Part shown: one piece after another, positions 18,505 through 28,980 of the stretch | How positions within the stretch are numbered: position 1 is the first letter of the stretch | Layout of the letters: the number at the start of each line of letters is the position of its first letter | Program-made: the position numbers and the translations under genes | Source of the DNA: Bordetella sp. FB-8 | GTDB lineage: Bacteria; Pseudomonadota; Gammaproteobacteria; Burkholderiales; Burkholderiaceae_B | DNA length: 64,000 nt | NCBI RefSeq assembly: GCF_000382185.1 | Contig: NZ_KB907784.1 | Location: forward strand, 3,499,133 to 3,563,132 | Direction: 5' to 3' | Notes under the pieces: model-generated | What the model was told of the DNA's origin: nothing | Database searches by the model: none | The model's input: only the letters and a program-made list of their open reading frames with translations

Positions 18505-21096
18505 ATGCTCGAAAAGTACCGCCAACATGTCGCCGAACGCGCTGCGCTGGGCATCCCTCCTCTGCCCCTGTCGGCCCAACAGACTGCAGACCTGATCGAA
18601 CTGTTGAAGAACCCGCCCGCTGACGAGGCCGACAATCTGCTTGAGCTGCTGACGCACCGCGTGCCGGCCGGCGTGGACGAGGCCGCCAAGGTCAAGGCCT
18701 CCTATCTGGCCGCTGTAGCCCTGGGCAAGGAAAAGAATGCGCTGATCTCGCGCGCCAAGGCCACCGAGCTGCTGGGCACCATGCTGGGCGGCTACAACGT
18801 CTCGCCGCTGATCGAGCTGCTCGATGACAATGACGTGGGGACCATTGCCGCCAAGGGCCTGAAGACGACGCTGCTGATGTTCGACGCTTTTCACGACGTA
18901 AAGGAAAAGGCCGACAAGGGCAACGCCAACGCCCGCGCCGTGATTCAAAGCTGGGCCGATGCCGAATGGTTCACCAGCCGCCCTGAACTGGCCAAGAGCC
19001 TGACCATCACCGTATTCAAGGTACCCGGCGAAACCAATACCGACGACCTCTCGCCCGCGCCTGACGCGACGACCCGCCCCGACATTCCCCTGCATGCGCT
19101 GGCCATGCTCAAGAACAAGCGCGAAGGCACAGCCTTCCAGCCTGAAGAAGACGGCAAGCGCGGCCCGGTCCAGTTCATCGAAGACTTGAAGAAAAAAGGC
19201 CATCTTGTCGCTTACGTGGGCGACGTGGTCGGCACCGGTTCTTCGCGCAAATCGGCCACCAACTCGGTACTGTGGTTCACCGGCGAAGACATTCCCTTCG
19301 TGCCGAACAAGCGCTTCGGCGGCGTGTGCCTGGGCAGCAAGATCGCCCCGATCTTCTACAACACCATGGAAGATGCCGGCGCACTGCCCATTGAGCTGGA
19401 CGTCTCCAAGATGGAAACCGGCGACGTGATCGAGCTGCGGCCTTACGAAGGCCGTGCGCTAAAGAACGGCGAAGTCATCGCCGAATTCCAGGTCAAGTCC
19501 GACGTGCTGTTCGACGAAGTACGCGCTGGCGGCCGCATCCCGCTGATCATCGGCCGCAGCCTGACCGCCAAGGCCCGCGAAGCCCTGGGCCTGCCGGCCT
19601 CGACCCTGTTCCGCCTACCGCACAACCCGAACGTCCAGGTCAAGGGCTACACCCTGGCACAGAAGATGGTCGGCCGCGCCTGCGGCCTGCCCGAAGGCAA
19701 GGGTGTGCTGCCCGGCAGCTACTGCGAACCGCGCATGGCCTCGGTCGGCAGCCAGGACACCACCGGCCCCATGACCCGCGACGAGCTAAAAGACCTGGCC
19801 TGCCTGGGCTTCTCGGCCGATCTGGTAATGCAGTCGTTCTGTCATACCGCAGCCTATCCCAAGCCCGTGGACGTCAAGACGCAGCACACCCTGCCCGAAT
19901 TCATGAGCAATCGCGGCGGCATCTCGCTGCGTCCGGGCGACGGCGTGATCCACTCGTGGCTCAATCGCATGTTGCTGCCCGACACCGTGGGCACCGGCGC
20001 TGACTCGCACACGCGCTTTCCCATCGGCATCTCCTTCCCCGCGGGCTCGGGCCTGGTGGCCTTCGCTGCCGCCACGGGCGTGATGCCGCTGGACATGCCG
20101 GAATCGGTGCTGGTGCGCTTTTCGGGCAAAATGCAGCCCGGCGTAACTCTGCGCGACCTGGTCAACGCCATTCCGCTTTACGCCATCAAGCAGGGCCTCT
20201 TGACGGTGGCCAAACAGGGCAAAGAGAACATCTTCTCCGGCCGCATCCTGGAAATCGAAGGACTGCCCGACCTGAAGGTGGAACAGGCCTTCGAGTTGAC
20301 CGACGCCTCGGCTGAGCGCTCGGCAGCCGGCTGCACGGTACGCCTGAACAAAGAACCCATCATCGAGTACATCAACAGCAACATCGTGATGCTCAAATGG
20401 CTCATCGCCAACGGTTATGAAGACGAGCGCTCGATCCGCCGCCGCATCAAGGCCATGCAAGCGTGGCTGGCCGATCCCAAGCTGCTCGAACCGGACGCCG
20501 GCGCCGAATACACCGCCGTGATCGACATCGACATGAACGAGATCACGGAACCCATCGTCGCCTGCCCCAACGACCCCGACGACGTGAAGACGCTGTCGGA
20601 CGTGGCGGGCGCCAAGATCGACGAAGTGTTCATCGGCAGCTGCATGACCAACATCGGCCACTTCCGCGCGGCGTCCAAGCTGCTCGAAGGCAAGCGCGAC
20701 ATCCCGGTCAAGCTGTGGGTGGCCCCGCCCACCAAGATGGATGCCGCCCAGTTGACCGAGGAAGGCCACTACGGCGTGTTCGGTACCGCCGGCGCCCGCA
20801 CCGAAATGCCGGGATGCTCGCTGTGCATGGGCAACCAGGCGCAGGTGCGCGAAGGCGCGACAGTGATGTCGACCTCGACCCGCAACTTCCCCAACCGCCT
20901 GGGCAAGAACACCAACGTATACCTGGGTTCGGCCGAACTGGCCGCGATCTGCTCGCGCCTGGGCAAGATTCCGACCAAGGAGCAATACCTGGCGGACATG
21001 GGCGTGATCAACCAGGACGGTTCGAAGATCTACCAATACCTGAACTTCGACCAGATCGCCGATTACAAGGATGTGGCCGACGCCGTCGACGCCTGA
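18505..21096 (+). CDS. acnB: Aconitate hydratase B
   Basis: TCA-cycle isomerisation of citrate to isocitrate by a [4Fe-4S] enzyme; the family may also act on 2-methylisocitrate. The 863-residue length matches E. coli AcnB (865). It has the N-terminal HEAT-like domain (from [20 protein letters not shown]), the swivel domain placed early as in AcnB, and cluster cysteines at 713 ([12 protein letters not shown]), 771 and 774 (GCSLCMGNQ), almost the E. coli numbering. The reading frame extends upstream to 17671 but runs antisense through dusA, so the ATG at 18505 is the start. Its transcript ends at the terminator at 21135-21176. Confidence 0.98.
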   Translation: MLEKYRQHVAERAALGIPPLPLSAQQTADLIELLKNPPADEADNLLELLTHRVPAGVDEAAKVKASYLAAVALGKEKNALISRAKATELLGTMLGGYNVSPLIELLDDNDVGTIAAKGLKTTLLMFDAFHDVKEKADKGNANARAVIQSWADAEWFTSRPELAKSLTITVFKVPGETNTDDLSPAPDATTRPDIPLHALAMLKNKREGTAFQPEEDGKRGPVQFIEDLKKKGHLVAYVGDVVGTGSSRKSATNSVLWFTGEDIPFVPNKRFGGVCLGSKIAPIFYNTMEDAGALPIELDVSKMETGDVIELRPYEGRALKNGEVIAEFQVKSDVLFDEVRAGGRIPLIIGRSLTAKAREALGLPASTLFRLPHNPNVQVKGYTLAQKMVGRACGLPEGKGVLPGSYCEPRMASVGSQDTTGPMTRDELKDLACLGFSADLVMQSFCHTAAYPKPVDVKTQHTLPEFMSNRGGISLRPGDGVIHSWLNRMLLPDTVGTGADSHTRFPIGISFPAGSGLVAFAAATGVMPLDMPESVLVRFSGKMQPGVTLRDLVNAIPLYAIKQGLLTVAKQGKENIFSGRILEIEGLPDLKVEQAFELTDASAERSAAGCTVRLNKEPIIEYINSNIVMLKWLIANGYEDERSIRRRIKAMQAWLADPKLLEPDAGAEYTAVIDIDMNEITEPIVACPNDPDDVKTLSDVAGAKIDEVFIGSCMTNIGHFRAASKLLEGKRDIPVKLWVAPPTKMDAAQLTEEGHYGVFGTAGARTEMPGCSLCMGNQAQVREGATVMSTSTRNFPNRLGKNTNVYLGSAELAAICSRLGKIPTKEQYLADMGVINQDGSKIYQYLNFDQIADYKDVADAVDA

Positions 21097-21134
21097 TGCG
21101 CTCACAACCCGCCGCCGGCAGCAAGCCGGCAGCA

Positions 21135-21176
21135 ATAAAAAACCCTGCGTGGCCTTGCCATTGCAGGGTTTTTTTA
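21135..21176. terminator. Bidirectional terminator between acnB and acyltransferase
   Basis: AACCCTGC (21141-21148) pairs with GCAGGGTT (21163-21170). A T-run follows on the plus strand and an A-run precedes (AATAAAAAA, a T-run on the minus strand). It can therefore stop both the acnB transcript and the convergent acyltransferase transcript. Confidence 0.88.
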
Positions 21177-21309
21177 TAGGTGCGCCGGGATCAGGCTGAT
21201 ATGGGCCGGGCCGGGGCTGTCTGCGCGAAACAGGCGCGGATTGCGCCTGAGGGTCCAGCGAGGCCGGCAACCCTTTTACAACGGTCATCGCTTGCTGTGT
21301 ATGCCGCGC

Positions 21310-22590
21310 TCAAGCCGCGGGGCGCAGGACATACTTCAAGATGGTTTTTCTCAACTTCGAGACAAACTGCTCTTGAAAATGCACGCACACCCAAACGGCA
21401 AAAATAATGAAAGCGGCGTACCCGATCAAGCTGGGCGTGATATGGCCCGCCCTCGCCACCCATTCCTGCCAGTTCCCATGCCGATCCGCAGCCATGCTGC
21501 GCAGCAAAGGCTCGAGCGTGATCCACAGAGAAAAAAGCGGCACGTGCAGGGCAAAAATCGACAATGACGAAGCTCCCAGGCGCGGCAGATTGCGCTGTAG
21601 CCAAGCGGAACGGGGAGCCGGCAGCAATGCGCAGAGGTACAGCAACACCAATTGGGATGGCAACAAAAGGCCGTTGTGCAAAAGCGGCCACCAGATACGA
21701 TCAGGACTCTGTGTGTAGAGCAAAGTAGCCGCGGCAACACAGCACAAAATAAACAAAGACAGCATCGCGCAGCGTACGGCTCCGGGACGGTATCCACGCT
21801 GCTGGTGAAAGCGGAAAAGGCTATAGCAAAGAATTCCGCACAGGAATTCAGGCAGGCGAAACGGAGGGAAACGCTGCAAAAGCCCCGTCCAGGGGACCCC
21901 CCAAAGCTGATTGGAAATTACATACAGCGGCGGCAGAAGATAGACAAAGCAGAGAGCCGCGATAGCCAGCTTGGTTTTTTTCACCTGCAGCAGCCTCAGT
22001 GCCGCGAAAGGAAAGATCAGATAGAAGAAAAACAGCGTGGACAGCGACCAAAGCGGGGCATTGAAGGTGAGATACAGGGGATTCCAGGCCTGCAGCATGA
22101 AAATCTGAAGCACGACGTTTAGCGCCAGCTCGCGATTGTTCATGTAATGCCTGTAAAGCTCCGGGTGCGTCTGCCCGGTTATGTCGTTGGTATCGTAAAC
22201 GACAAAGCGCGGCGTGGCGCCGGGGCCGTCCGGCGGAATCGCAAGCCGATGCATCAGCAGCAATATCAGTACCGACGACACGAGCGCGACAATATGTATT
22301 GGATAAAGATTGCTGAAGCGCTTGAGCCAGAAGCTATTGGCCGGCTCGCGCATCTGATTGCCGTTGAAATACACGTGCGCCAGCAGGAAACCGGACAAGA
22401 CAAAGAAAGTGCTGGTGGCGTAGAACCCCATGCTGACGATATCTTTCAGCCAGGGTGTGCGATCGAACTGCGGATAACGATGCGCAGTATGGTAGATCAT
22501 GACAAAAATACCGAGCGAAAACCTCAGAAACTCCAGCCCGGAAAAATGGAGTTTGTTATACATCCGGCCTGTGGATGGAACCTGATTCAT
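21310..22590 (-). CDS. Acyltransferase-3 (OafA/WecH-like) membrane protein
   Basis: An integral membrane O-acyltransferase family that usually acetylates surface polysaccharides or lipids. The 426-residue protein has about ten hydrophobic segments. Its N-terminal SGLEFLRFSLGIFVMIYHTAHR contains the conserved Arg and a YHT in place of the common H(S/T) motif. FFVLSGFLLAHVYF with PLWSLSTLFFFYLIFPF follows, as in the family. Its base composition looks less GC-rich than its neighbours, and it is a single-gene insertion between acnB and phoU. The substrate is unknown. It has no strong ribosome site. Confidence 0.85.
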   Translation of the reverse strand: MNQVPSTGRMYNKLHFSGLEFLRFSLGIFVMIYHTAHRYPQFDRTPWLKDIVSMGFYATSTFFVLSGFLLAHVYFNGNQMREPANSFWLKRFSNLYPIHIVALVSSVLILLLMHRLAIPPDGPGATPRFVVYDTNDITGQTHPELYRHYMNNRELALNVVLQIFMLQAWNPLYLTFNAPLWSLSTLFFFYLIFPFAALRLLQVKKTKLAIAALCFVYLLPPLYVISNQLWGVPWTGLLQRFPPFRLPEFLCGILCYSLFRFHQQRGYRPGAVRCAMLSLFILCCVAAATLLYTQSPDRIWWPLLHNGLLLPSQLVLLYLCALLPAPRSAWLQRNLPRLGASSLSIFALHVPLFSLWITLEPLLRSMAADRHGNWQEWVARAGHITPSLIGYAAFIIFAVWVCVHFQEQFVSKLRKTILKYVLRPAA

Positions 22591-22700
22591 GGATTATTCG
22601 CGCAGTCTGTCGTGTTGCTGAATTTTAGGCCGAAGGCTCGCGCTCAAACGTGCCGGCAATAGCAACTTTGTATTTGATCTTTGCAGGCTGCGAACGGCAC

Positions 22701-22731
22701 ATAAAAAAGCCGGTGTCCACGACGCCGGCTT
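22701..22731 (-). terminator. Intrinsic terminator after phoU
   Basis: On the minus strand an 11-bp stem (AAGCCGGCGTC with GACACCGGCTT, one wobble pair, 3-base loop) is followed by TTTTTTAT. It lies 46 bases past the phoU stop. Confidence 0.88.
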
Positions 22732-22776
22732 GCTATCGATCCGTTCAGGCTCCGCCTTGCGGGCAAAGGGAAGGAA

Positions 22777-23502
22777 TCAGGCTTCGAATTCGCCTTCGTC
22801 TTCTTCGCCACGAGCCTGGCGCTCGGCATTCTTGACACCCGTATGGCGTACATCGGTGCCGCGCACCATGTAAATGACGCGCTCGGCCATGTTCTTGGCA
22901 TGGTCGCCGATGCGTTCGAGCGCGCGGCAGATGAAGATCAGGTCGATGGCGTGCGAGATGGTGCGCGGATCTTCCATCATGTAGGTGATGAGATTGCGCA
23001 GCGCCGCCTTCCATTCGCGATCCACTTCCTTGTCGCTACGCACGACAACGGCAGCCTGTATCGGGTCCAGCCGGGCAAAGGCGTCGAGCATCTGGCGCAG
23101 CATGCTGGCGACCTTGTCGGTCATATGTCGCAACTCGACCAGCGGCGGATTGGGCTGGCCGCTTTCCTGCATGCGGCGCACAGCGATGGCGATCTTCTCG
23201 GCCTCGTCGCCGGAGCGCTCCATGTCGGTAAGCATCTTGGACACTGCCAGGAGCGTGCGCAGATCGATAGCGGTGGGCTGGTGGCGGGCCAGGAGCAGGC
23301 TGATGCGCTCGTCGATTTCGACTTCGCTGCGGTTGACCTCTTTTTCGCGCTCGCGCACCCTGTCGACCAGGGCCAGGTCGGACGTGGCCAGGGCCTCGAC
23401 CGCCTCGTTGACCATGGCTTCGACCACGCCCCCCATGATCAGGAATTGCGAGCGGACGAATTCCAGGTCGTTGTCGAACTGCTTATTGGTGTGATCCGGC
23501 AT
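22777..23502 (-). CDS. phoU: Phosphate signalling protein PhoU
   Basis: Cytoplasmic negative regulator that links the PstSCAB transporter to the PhoR/PhoB two-component system. The 241-residue helical protein has two PhoU repeats: DLEFVRSQFLIMGGVVEAMV with SEVEIDERISLLLARHQPTA, and later ALERIGDHAKNMAERVIYMV. It ends in an acidic tail. pstSCAB and phoBR are not in the window. A PhoB-box-like site lies at 23557-23574, and a GAAGGAAC ribosome site precedes the ATG. Confidence 0.96.
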   Translation of the reverse strand: MPDHTNKQFDNDLEFVRSQFLIMGGVVEAMVNEAVEALATSDLALVDRVREREKEVNRSEVEIDERISLLLARHQPTAIDLRTLLAVSKMLTDMERSGDEAEKIAIAVRRMQESGQPNPPLVELRHMTDKVASMLRQMLDAFARLDPIQAAVVVRSDKEVDREWKAALRNLITYMMEDPRTISHAIDLIFICRALERIGDHAKNMAERVIYMVRGTDVRHTGVKNAERQARGEEDEGEFEA

Positions 23503-23556
23503 GCGTGTTCCTTCGAGGGTGGGCGAGCCGGCTTGTGGCGGCAGACTCGGCAGCTT

Positions 23557-23574
23557 ATGACGTTAATGTGACGA
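23557..23574 (-). promoter_or_regulatory. Candidate Pho box upstream of phoU
   Basis: On the minus strand TCGTCAC, ATTA, ACGTCAT reads as two 7-base direct repeats with a 4-base spacer. The PhoB consensus is CTGTCAT-AAAT-CTGTCAC, and the GTCA core is present in both halves. It lies 54 bases upstream of the phoU start, in the 100-base gap after rpiA. Confidence 0.45.
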
Positions 23575-23602
23575 AATTATGAAGCAAGGCCATGCCTGGC
23601 GA

Positions 23603-24286
23603 CTACGCTGCGGGGCGGTCCAGGCGGCGTATGCCGCTCTGCGTCGCCAGCAGGGCGACATCAGCGCCCGCTATGGCGAACAGGCCGCAGGTGACCACGC
23701 CTGCAAAATTGTTGATCCGGGCCTCCAGCGCGCAGGCGTCGGTGATCTGCAGACCGCTCACATCGAGAATGACGTTGCCGTTGTCGGTGACGAACCCTTC
23801 GCGCAGGTGCGGTTGGCCGCCCAACTGCGCAAGACGGCGCGCGACCGCCTCGCGGGCCATGGGGATGACCTCGACCGGCAGCGGAAACTTGCCCATGCGC
23901 TCGACCAGCTTGGATTCGTCGGCGATGCAGATAAAGCGTTCGGCCACGGAGGCGACGATCTTCTCGCGCGTAAGCGCGCCTCCGCCGCCCTTGATCATGT
24001 GCAGCCTGGCATCGATCTCGTCGGCGCCGTCGACATAGATCGGCATGGTGCCCACCTCGTTCAGGTTCAGGACTTTCAGCCCGTGGCCGGCAAGCCGCTG
24101 CGCGCTGCGCTCAGAGCTGGCGACGGTGGCGCCGATGCGGCCCTTGAAGCGTGCCAGGCCGTCGATGAAAAGATCGGCGGTGGAACCGGTCCCCACGCCG
24201 ATGACCACATCGGGAGCCGCGACGGCGTCGACGAATTCCAAGGCCGCATCGGCGGCTTGCTGTTTGAGTTGCTGTTGGCTGAGCAT
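23603..24286 (-). CDS. rpiA: Ribose-5-phosphate isomerase A
   Basis: Interconverts ribose-5-phosphate and ribulose-5-phosphate in the pentose phosphate pathway. The 227-residue protein has the three family motifs [22 protein letters not shown] and [15 protein letters not shown] with the catalytic acidic residues. The ATG at 24286 is used; an in-frame GTG lies six codons upstream, and neither has a strong ribosome site. phoU follows after 100 bases and probably has its own promoter. Confidence 0.96.
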   Translation of the reverse strand: MLSQQQLKQQAADAALEFVDAVAAPDVVIGVGTGSTADLFIDGLARFKGRIGATVASSERSAQRLAGHGLKVLNLNEVGTMPIYVDGADEIDARLHMIKGGGGALTREKIVASVAERFICIADESKLVERMGKFPLPVEVIPMAREAVARRLAQLGGQPHLREGFVTDNGNVILDVSGLQITDACALEARINNFAGVVTCGLFAIAGADVALLATQSGIRRLDRPAA

Positions 24287-24353
24287 GGGGGCTGGGTGCT
24301 GCACCGGCGTTTAAAACCGGGATTTTAGCGGGTTCCCGCCCCGGCCCTTGCGA

Positions 24354-25307
24354 CTAAGCCCGAACCTCCTGCCGCTGAAAAACGGCATAGGCCACCGTGA
24401 ACAACACGATGACGCCCGCGATAAGGCCGACCGCCTGCGCCCAGACGATCTGCAGGCTTTGCCCTAGCGCCAGGGGCGCCCCCATGATCGCGCCTTCGAG
24501 CTGGCTCAGGAACACGGGCCCCAGCGTGCGCGTGGACGGACTGAGCACGACGATCATCGCTTCATTGAAAAGCTCGCCGGGAGAAAGGCGCTGCAGCGCC
24601 TGGGCCCATTCCAGAGTCGCCAGGCTGGACTGGCCCAGCCCATCCGGCGGCGCGATGGCCTGCGCAAGCGCGCCGGCCAGCATGGGCCACAACAGCGCCA
24701 GGAACAGCCACAGGCCCAATGCCACCAAGGCCGACGTCGCCGCCGAGCGAAACAGCACCGAGAACAGCATGGCGACTGCGAGCCACACCCCCGCGTACAT
24801 CAGCGCGATAAAGAGAAAGACGAGCGAACGAAGAATCTCCTGGCCGCTGGGAGGCACACCCAGCAGCAGCAGCCCGGCCCCCATGACCAGCAGCCACAGG
24901 CACAGCAGGCTGACTGCCAGCGTACCCAGGCCAGCCAGAAACTTGCCCATCAGCAGGGCATCCCGGTAAATGGGTTGCGCCAAAATGCGGCTCATGGTGC
25001 GCCGGCTATATTCGCCGTTGATTGCGTCAAAGCCCAGGCCTATGGCCAGAAGCGGAATCAGGAATCCCAGCAATGCGGCGAACGAGGGCATGGCCCCCTG
25101 CGAAGTCGTGAACAGATGAAGAAATATGAAGGGATCCTGGGACGTGTTCGTACGCACGCGTCGGAACACGCCATACAGCGAGGCGGCAGCGGTCAGCACG
25201 ATCAGCCATTCCAGCGTACGCATGCGTGCGCTGGAAAAGTGATCCGCCATCTCCTTGGTTGCCACCACGCCCAGCCCCGCCCAGGGGGAACCTTTACGCT
25301 GCTGCAT
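24354..25307 (-). CDS. ABC-2-type permease of NEW3-linked exporter
   Basis: Six-helix membrane protein of 317 residues resembling NosY-type ABC-2 permeases. Near the start it has an [24 protein letters not shown] cytoplasmic segment, written here as [19 protein letters not shown], and after the second helix [20 protein letters not shown], the coupling region typical of this family. Its ATG lies inside the end of the ATPase gene (14-base overlap), so the two are translationally coupled. The cargo is unknown. Confidence 0.85.
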   Translation of the reverse strand: MQQRKGSPWAGLGVVATKEMADHFSSARMRTLEWLIVLTAAASLYGVFRRVRTNTSQDPFIFLHLFTTSQGAMPSFAALLGFLIPLLAIGLGFDAINGEYSRRTMSRILAQPIYRDALLMGKFLAGLGTLAVSLLCLWLLVMGAGLLLLGVPPSGQEILRSLVFLFIALMYAGVWLAVAMLFSVLFRSAATSALVALGLWLFLALLWPMLAGALAQAIAPPDGLGQSSLATLEWAQALQRLSPGELFNEAMIVVLSPSTRTLGPVFLSQLEGAIMGAPLALGQSLQIVWAQAVGLIAGVIVLFTVAYAVFQRQEVRA

Positions 25308-26259
25308 GAGCTGTCTCCTCCTGCGCCGCCGCTTCCTGGTTGCGAAAGAAATGGTTGTAGATGGCGTCCAGACTCGGTTGCTCCACCGAAAGCTGGACGA
25401 GATTGCCGCCGGCCTGTACCACGGCTCGCGCAGCCTGGGCCCGCACGTCGCCCTGCGCCAGCAGTCGGTAACGGTCTGGCGCCAGCATGGTCACCGACTG
25501 CACGCCCGGCACGACAGACAAGTGACGCTCAAGGTCCTCACCGCTGGCCTGCACTTCGACGGCAAAGCCCCCGCCGAGCACCTGTCTGGCCAGCTCCGGC
25601 ACATTGCCCATCAATTCAATGCGCCCCTTGCGGAACAAAGCTACCCGGTCGCAGATGCGCTGCATGTGATCGAGCAGATGCGAAGACAGCAGCACCGTCA
25701 CCCCGTCCTTTTTAAGCGAACGGATCAGTTCGAGGAATTCCTCGGTGGATTGCGGGTCCAGTCCCGACGTGGGTTCGTCCAGGATGGCCACGCGCGCCTG
25801 CTTGACCAGAATCTCGGCCAACCCCAGTCGCTGGCGCATGCCGCGCGAGAAGGTGCCGACGCGTCTGTCGGCCACATCGGTCAGGCGCATGCGCGCCAAC
25901 GCATTATCGATGCGCCGCTGACGCTCGGCTGCGCCCAGTCCCAGCAGCCGCGCGATGTAGGCCAGGTTGGCGCGAGCGCTCATGTCGTCGTAGAAACCCA
26001 CCGCGTCGGGCAGGTAGCCCAGGTTGCGCTTGACCGCCAAGGGATCGCGCTGCGGGTCCAGGCCCAGTACACGCACGCTGCCCGAACTTATGTTGGTCAG
26101 CCCCAGCAGCATGAGGATGGTCGTCGTCTTGCCCGCCCCATTGGGGCCGAGCAGCCCGAATATCTCGCCTGCGCCGACGTCGAAACCGATGCCGTGGACA
26201 GCGGTCGCCGAACCGTAGCGCTTGGTCAGATTCCGGGCCTCTATAACGGGCTCGTTCAT
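25294..26259 (-). CDS. ABC transporter ATPase of NEW3-linked exporter
   Basis: Nucleotide-binding subunit of 321 residues. It has Walker [14 protein letters not shown], the signature [13 protein letters not shown], Walker [14 protein letters not shown] and an H-loop in VLLSSHLL, followed by an extra C-terminal domain of about 90 residues, common in ABC-2 exporters. The ATG at 26259 overlaps the stop of the NEW3 gene as ATGA (26256-26259). The longer frame to 26523 is only antisense-compatible extension and has no domain. Confidence 0.9.
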   Translation of the reverse strand: MNEPVIEARNLTKRYGSATAVHGIGFDVGAGEIFGLLGPNGAGKTTTILMLLGLTNISSGSVRVLGLDPQRDPLAVKRNLGYLPDAVGFYDDMSARANLAYIARLLGLGAAERQRRIDNALARMRLTDVADRRVGTFSRGMRQRLGLAEILVKQARVAILDEPTSGLDPQSTEEFLELIRSLKKDGVTVLLSSHLLDHMQRICDRVALFRKGRIELMGNVPELARQVLGGGFAVEVQASGEDLERHLSVVPGVQSVTMLAPDRYRLLAQGDVRAQAARAVVQAGGNLVQLSVEQPSLDAIYNHFFRNQEAAAQEETAHAAA

Positions 26260-27422
26260 CGCCGTCCAAACCTCGCAACAACACCGACCAGGATCAGGAT
26301 GGCGATGGCAATGATGGCAATGCCGATGACGCCCCAGGTGCTGGATGTGGTGACCGAAATACGGAAATCGCTCGATGCCGATTGCGCGCCAGACTGTGCG
26401 CTCAGCGTGGCCATGTAATCGCCGGACAGCGAATGGGGCGAGGGCGTTATGTGCGCCTGCACCTGGGCTTGATGCCCCGGCTCGATATCGGCGATGGACT
26501 TGGGATCGAAGGTCACGCTCCAACCCTCGGGTGCGCTGCCGCTCAGTTGCACGTCACGGGCCGCCGCGCCGCCCGTATTGCTCACGAGGATCGGAATGGT
26601 CGAGCTCTGGCCGGACTGGGCGCTCGCGCTCAGGATGCCCTCGCGGCCTGCGATGTGCAGGTCGGGCTGGCCCGTGATCTGCATCTGCAGCGCCGTGCCG
26701 GCGCTCAGGCCGTCGGCCGCCGCGGTCACGCCGATGGGATAGTTGCCCGGCTTGACGTCCGAAGGCGCACGCACGCTCAGCTTGATGTCCTTGCTCTTGC
26801 CCGCCTTGATGGGCACCGAATTGACCTGCTGATCGCCATACGCCTGGGTGAAGGTGGGTTCGAAGCCGTCGGGTAGTTTCGCGGCCAGGCTCACGATCTG
26901 ATTTTTACCGCTGTCGTTCTTGACGGTGAACTCGTAATCGAACGAGGATTGCGCGGTACCGGTAAGCGAAGGCAGCGAGGGCTGCAGCGTAAGCTTGGCC
27001 GGCAGCTCCTTGGCCGGCGTGACGGCCAGCGGCAGGCTGATCTGCTGGCCATTGCCCTGCGCCAGCACCGTCAGCGTATGCTCCTGCGTGCCAGCGTCGG
27101 CGGGCACCTTCAATTTCAATTGCAGCGTGACGCTGTCGTCGGGCGTAGGCATGGCCGCGGCCACCGGCTGTCCACCGCCCAGCAGCGTAGCCGTCCAGCC
27201 GTGCGGCACGCCTTGCACGCTCAGCGACAAGCGCGCCGGCGGCAAGCCGTAGTCGCGCAGTTGCATGGAGATACGGGAGGTGGCGCCGGCCTGGGCGGTG
27301 ATGGCCGGGTAATCGGTCGTGAGATACAGACCTTTGATGTCATGGTTTTTTTGGGCATGTGCCGCAGCAGCGCCCAAAGTCATCGCGGCCGTGGCCAGAA
27401 GGGTTAGCAGTTTCTTGCGCAT
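26256..27422 (-). CDS. Exported NEW3-domain protein with C-terminal membrane anchor
   Basis: A 388-residue protein with a signal peptide ([20 protein letters not shown]), three or so immunoglobulin-like beta domains of the NEW3/NPCBM-associated kind (repeated LP(D/E)G and PG-Y-(I/M)-V patterns, for example [19 protein letters not shown] and [11 protein letters not shown]), and one C-terminal helix ([20 protein letters not shown]) ending FGRR. It is probably periplasmic and anchored. It is the first gene of an operon with the ABC exporter. I start it at 27422 because this gives a clean signal peptide; an ATG at 27455 is possible. The function is unknown. Confidence 0.8.
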   Translation of the reverse strand: MRKKLLTLLATAAMTLGAAAAHAQKNHDIKGLYLTTDYPAITAQAGATSRISMQLRDYGLPPARLSLSVQGVPHGWTATLLGGGQPVAAAMPTPDDSVTLQLKLKVPADAGTQEHTLTVLAQGNGQQISLPLAVTPAKELPAKLTLQPSLPSLTGTAQSSFDYEFTVKNDSGKNQIVSLAAKLPDGFEPTFTQAYGDQQVNSVPIKAGKSKDIKLSVRAPSDVKPGNYPIGVTAAADGLSAGTALQMQITGQPDLHIAGREGILSASAQSGQSSTIPILVSNTGGAAARDVQLSGSAPEGWSVTFDPKSIADIEPGHQAQVQAHITPSPHSLSGDYMATLSAQSGAQSASSDFRISVTTSSTWGVIGIAIIAIAILILVGVVARFGRR

Positions 27423-27609
27423 ATCCGTCGTCGTTGAAATGGATTGCAGGCTCATGGGTCGACCATGCTTGCCGGCGCTCCGGGGTCAATAACAAATGGA
27501 CGCGTCCACGCGATCTGTGCCGCGCTCTTACCCCCGCACTGTTATGCGTCGCTAGAGCTTAGAAGCCTGACCACTTCGATTTGGTTCCACCAACGCGGTG
27601 GTGTTTATT

Positions 27610-28980
27610 TCAGGCAGTTTCATCGTCTGCCGGGTCGTCGCCGTCCAGCAGATTCACCGCATCCCCGTCAGGCAGAGCCTCGACCTCGCGCAGGTTGCGC
27701 AGCATGGCCCGGGTGCGGACCTCCGTCTGGCCTATTTTGTTGCTGGCCTGATCCAGGCTCTTCTTGACGCTGGCCAGCGATTCGCCGAACTTGCCGAACT
27801 CGGTCTTGACGGCGCGTAGCACCTGCCAGACTTCAGAAGAACGCTGTTCGATGGCCAGGGTGCGAAAACCCATTTGCAGGCTGTTGAGCATGGCGGCCAG
27901 ATTCGACGGGCCGGCTATGCTCACGCGCAGGGACTGCAGCTTGTCGGACAGACCCGGTACGCGCAGTACCTCGGCATATAGTCCTTCGGTGGGCAGAAAC
28001 ATAATGGCGAAGTCGGTGGTGTGCGGCGGGGCCACGTATTTTGTGATGCTCCGGGCCTGGACTTCGACCGCGCGTGCGAGCCCGGCCGACGCGGCGCGGG
28101 CCGCATCGGTATCGCCCGCTTCCTGCGCATCAAGCAGGCGCTCATATTCCTCCTTGGGGAACTTGGCGTCGATGGGCAGCCAGACCGGCTCGCCCTCTTC
28201 ACCCCGGCCCGGCAGCCGAATGGCAAACTCGACGATGGCATCGCTGCCCGGCACAGGCTTGACATTGCGACCGTACTGCTCGGGCGTCATGGTGTCTTCG
28301 ATCAGACGCGCCAACTGGACCTCGCCCCAGGTGCCGCGCGACTTGACGTTGGTCAGCACACGTTTGAGGTCCCCTACTCCGGCAGCCAGGCTCTGCATCT
28401 CGCCCAGGCCCTTATGCACGGCTTCCAGGCGCTCGGAGACCAGGCGGAAGGATTCGCCCAGCCGCTGCTCCAGCGTGGCGTGCAGCTTCTCGTCGACAGT
28501 GCGCTGCATGGCTTCCAGACGCTGGCCGTTATCGGCCTGCAGCGCCTTCAGGCGTTCATCCACGGTCTGGCGCACCTCGCCCATGCGGCGATCGTTGAGC
28601 TCGACCAGTCCCTGCAGTCGCTCGCCGAGCTGAGTGGCGAAACGGCCCAGGGCATCGTTGTGTTCGGCACGCGCCTCGCGGGCATCACGGGTGAGCGCCG
28701 TGCGCAGGTCTTCGTGGCTTTGCGTCAGGCCGGTTCCCAGAACGCGCATGGCCTCGGTCAGTTCGGCGCGCAGGCCGCGCTGGCTTTGCGCCAGCTCATT
28801 GCGCGTGTCGCGCTGACTGCTGGCCAGCTCTTCGCGCATGCCGCGCTCGGAACGTTCGAGGGCGTCGAGCAGGGCGCGCTGCCCGCCGGCGCCGTGACGG
28901 CCGCGCAGCGCAAGATACAGACTCGCGATGAAGGCCAGCACCGCAGCCAAGGCGGCGACCCAATGCAATATTTCATCCAT
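27610..28980 (-). CDS. rmuC: DNA recombination protein RmuC
   Basis: Membrane-anchored protein with a nuclease-like fold that limits inversions at short inverted repeats. The 456-residue product has one N-terminal membrane helix (ILHWVAALAAVLAFIASLYLA), a long coiled coil rich in Glu, Arg and Gln (approximately residues 35-190), and the RmuC domain with GTWGEVQLARLIED and VWLPIDAKFPKEEYERL. Its ATG overlaps the mpg stop by one base (TGATG at 28978-28982). The longer frame to 29265 would overlap mpg. Confidence 0.93.
   Translation of the reverse strand: MDEILHWVAALAAVLAFIASLYLALRGRHGAGGQRALLDALERSERGMREELASSQRDTRNELAQSQRGLRAELTEAMRVLGTGLTQSHEDLRTALTRDAREARAEHNDALGRFATQLGERLQGLVELNDRRMGEVRQTVDERLKALQADNGQRLEAMQRTVDEKLHATLEQRLGESFRLVSERLEAVHKGLGEMQSLAAGVGDLKRVLTNVKSRGTWGEVQLARLIEDTMTPEQYGRNVKPVPGSDAIVEFAIRLPGRGEEGEPVWLPIDAKFPKEEYERLLDAQEAGDTDAARAASAGLARAVEVQARSITKYVAPPHTTDFAIMFLPTEGLYAEVLRVPGLSDKLQSLRVSIAGPSNLAAMLNSLQMGFRTLAIEQRSSEVWQVLRAVKTEFGKFGESLASVKKSLDQASNKIGQTEVRTRAMLRNLREVEALPDGDAVNLLDGDDPADDETA

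Noticed and set aside
27590..27609. CCACC/GGTGG hairpin with TGTTTATTT on the plus strand
   Set aside because: It would terminate a plus-strand transcript, but no plus-strand gene lies upstream. It is not oriented for rmuC.
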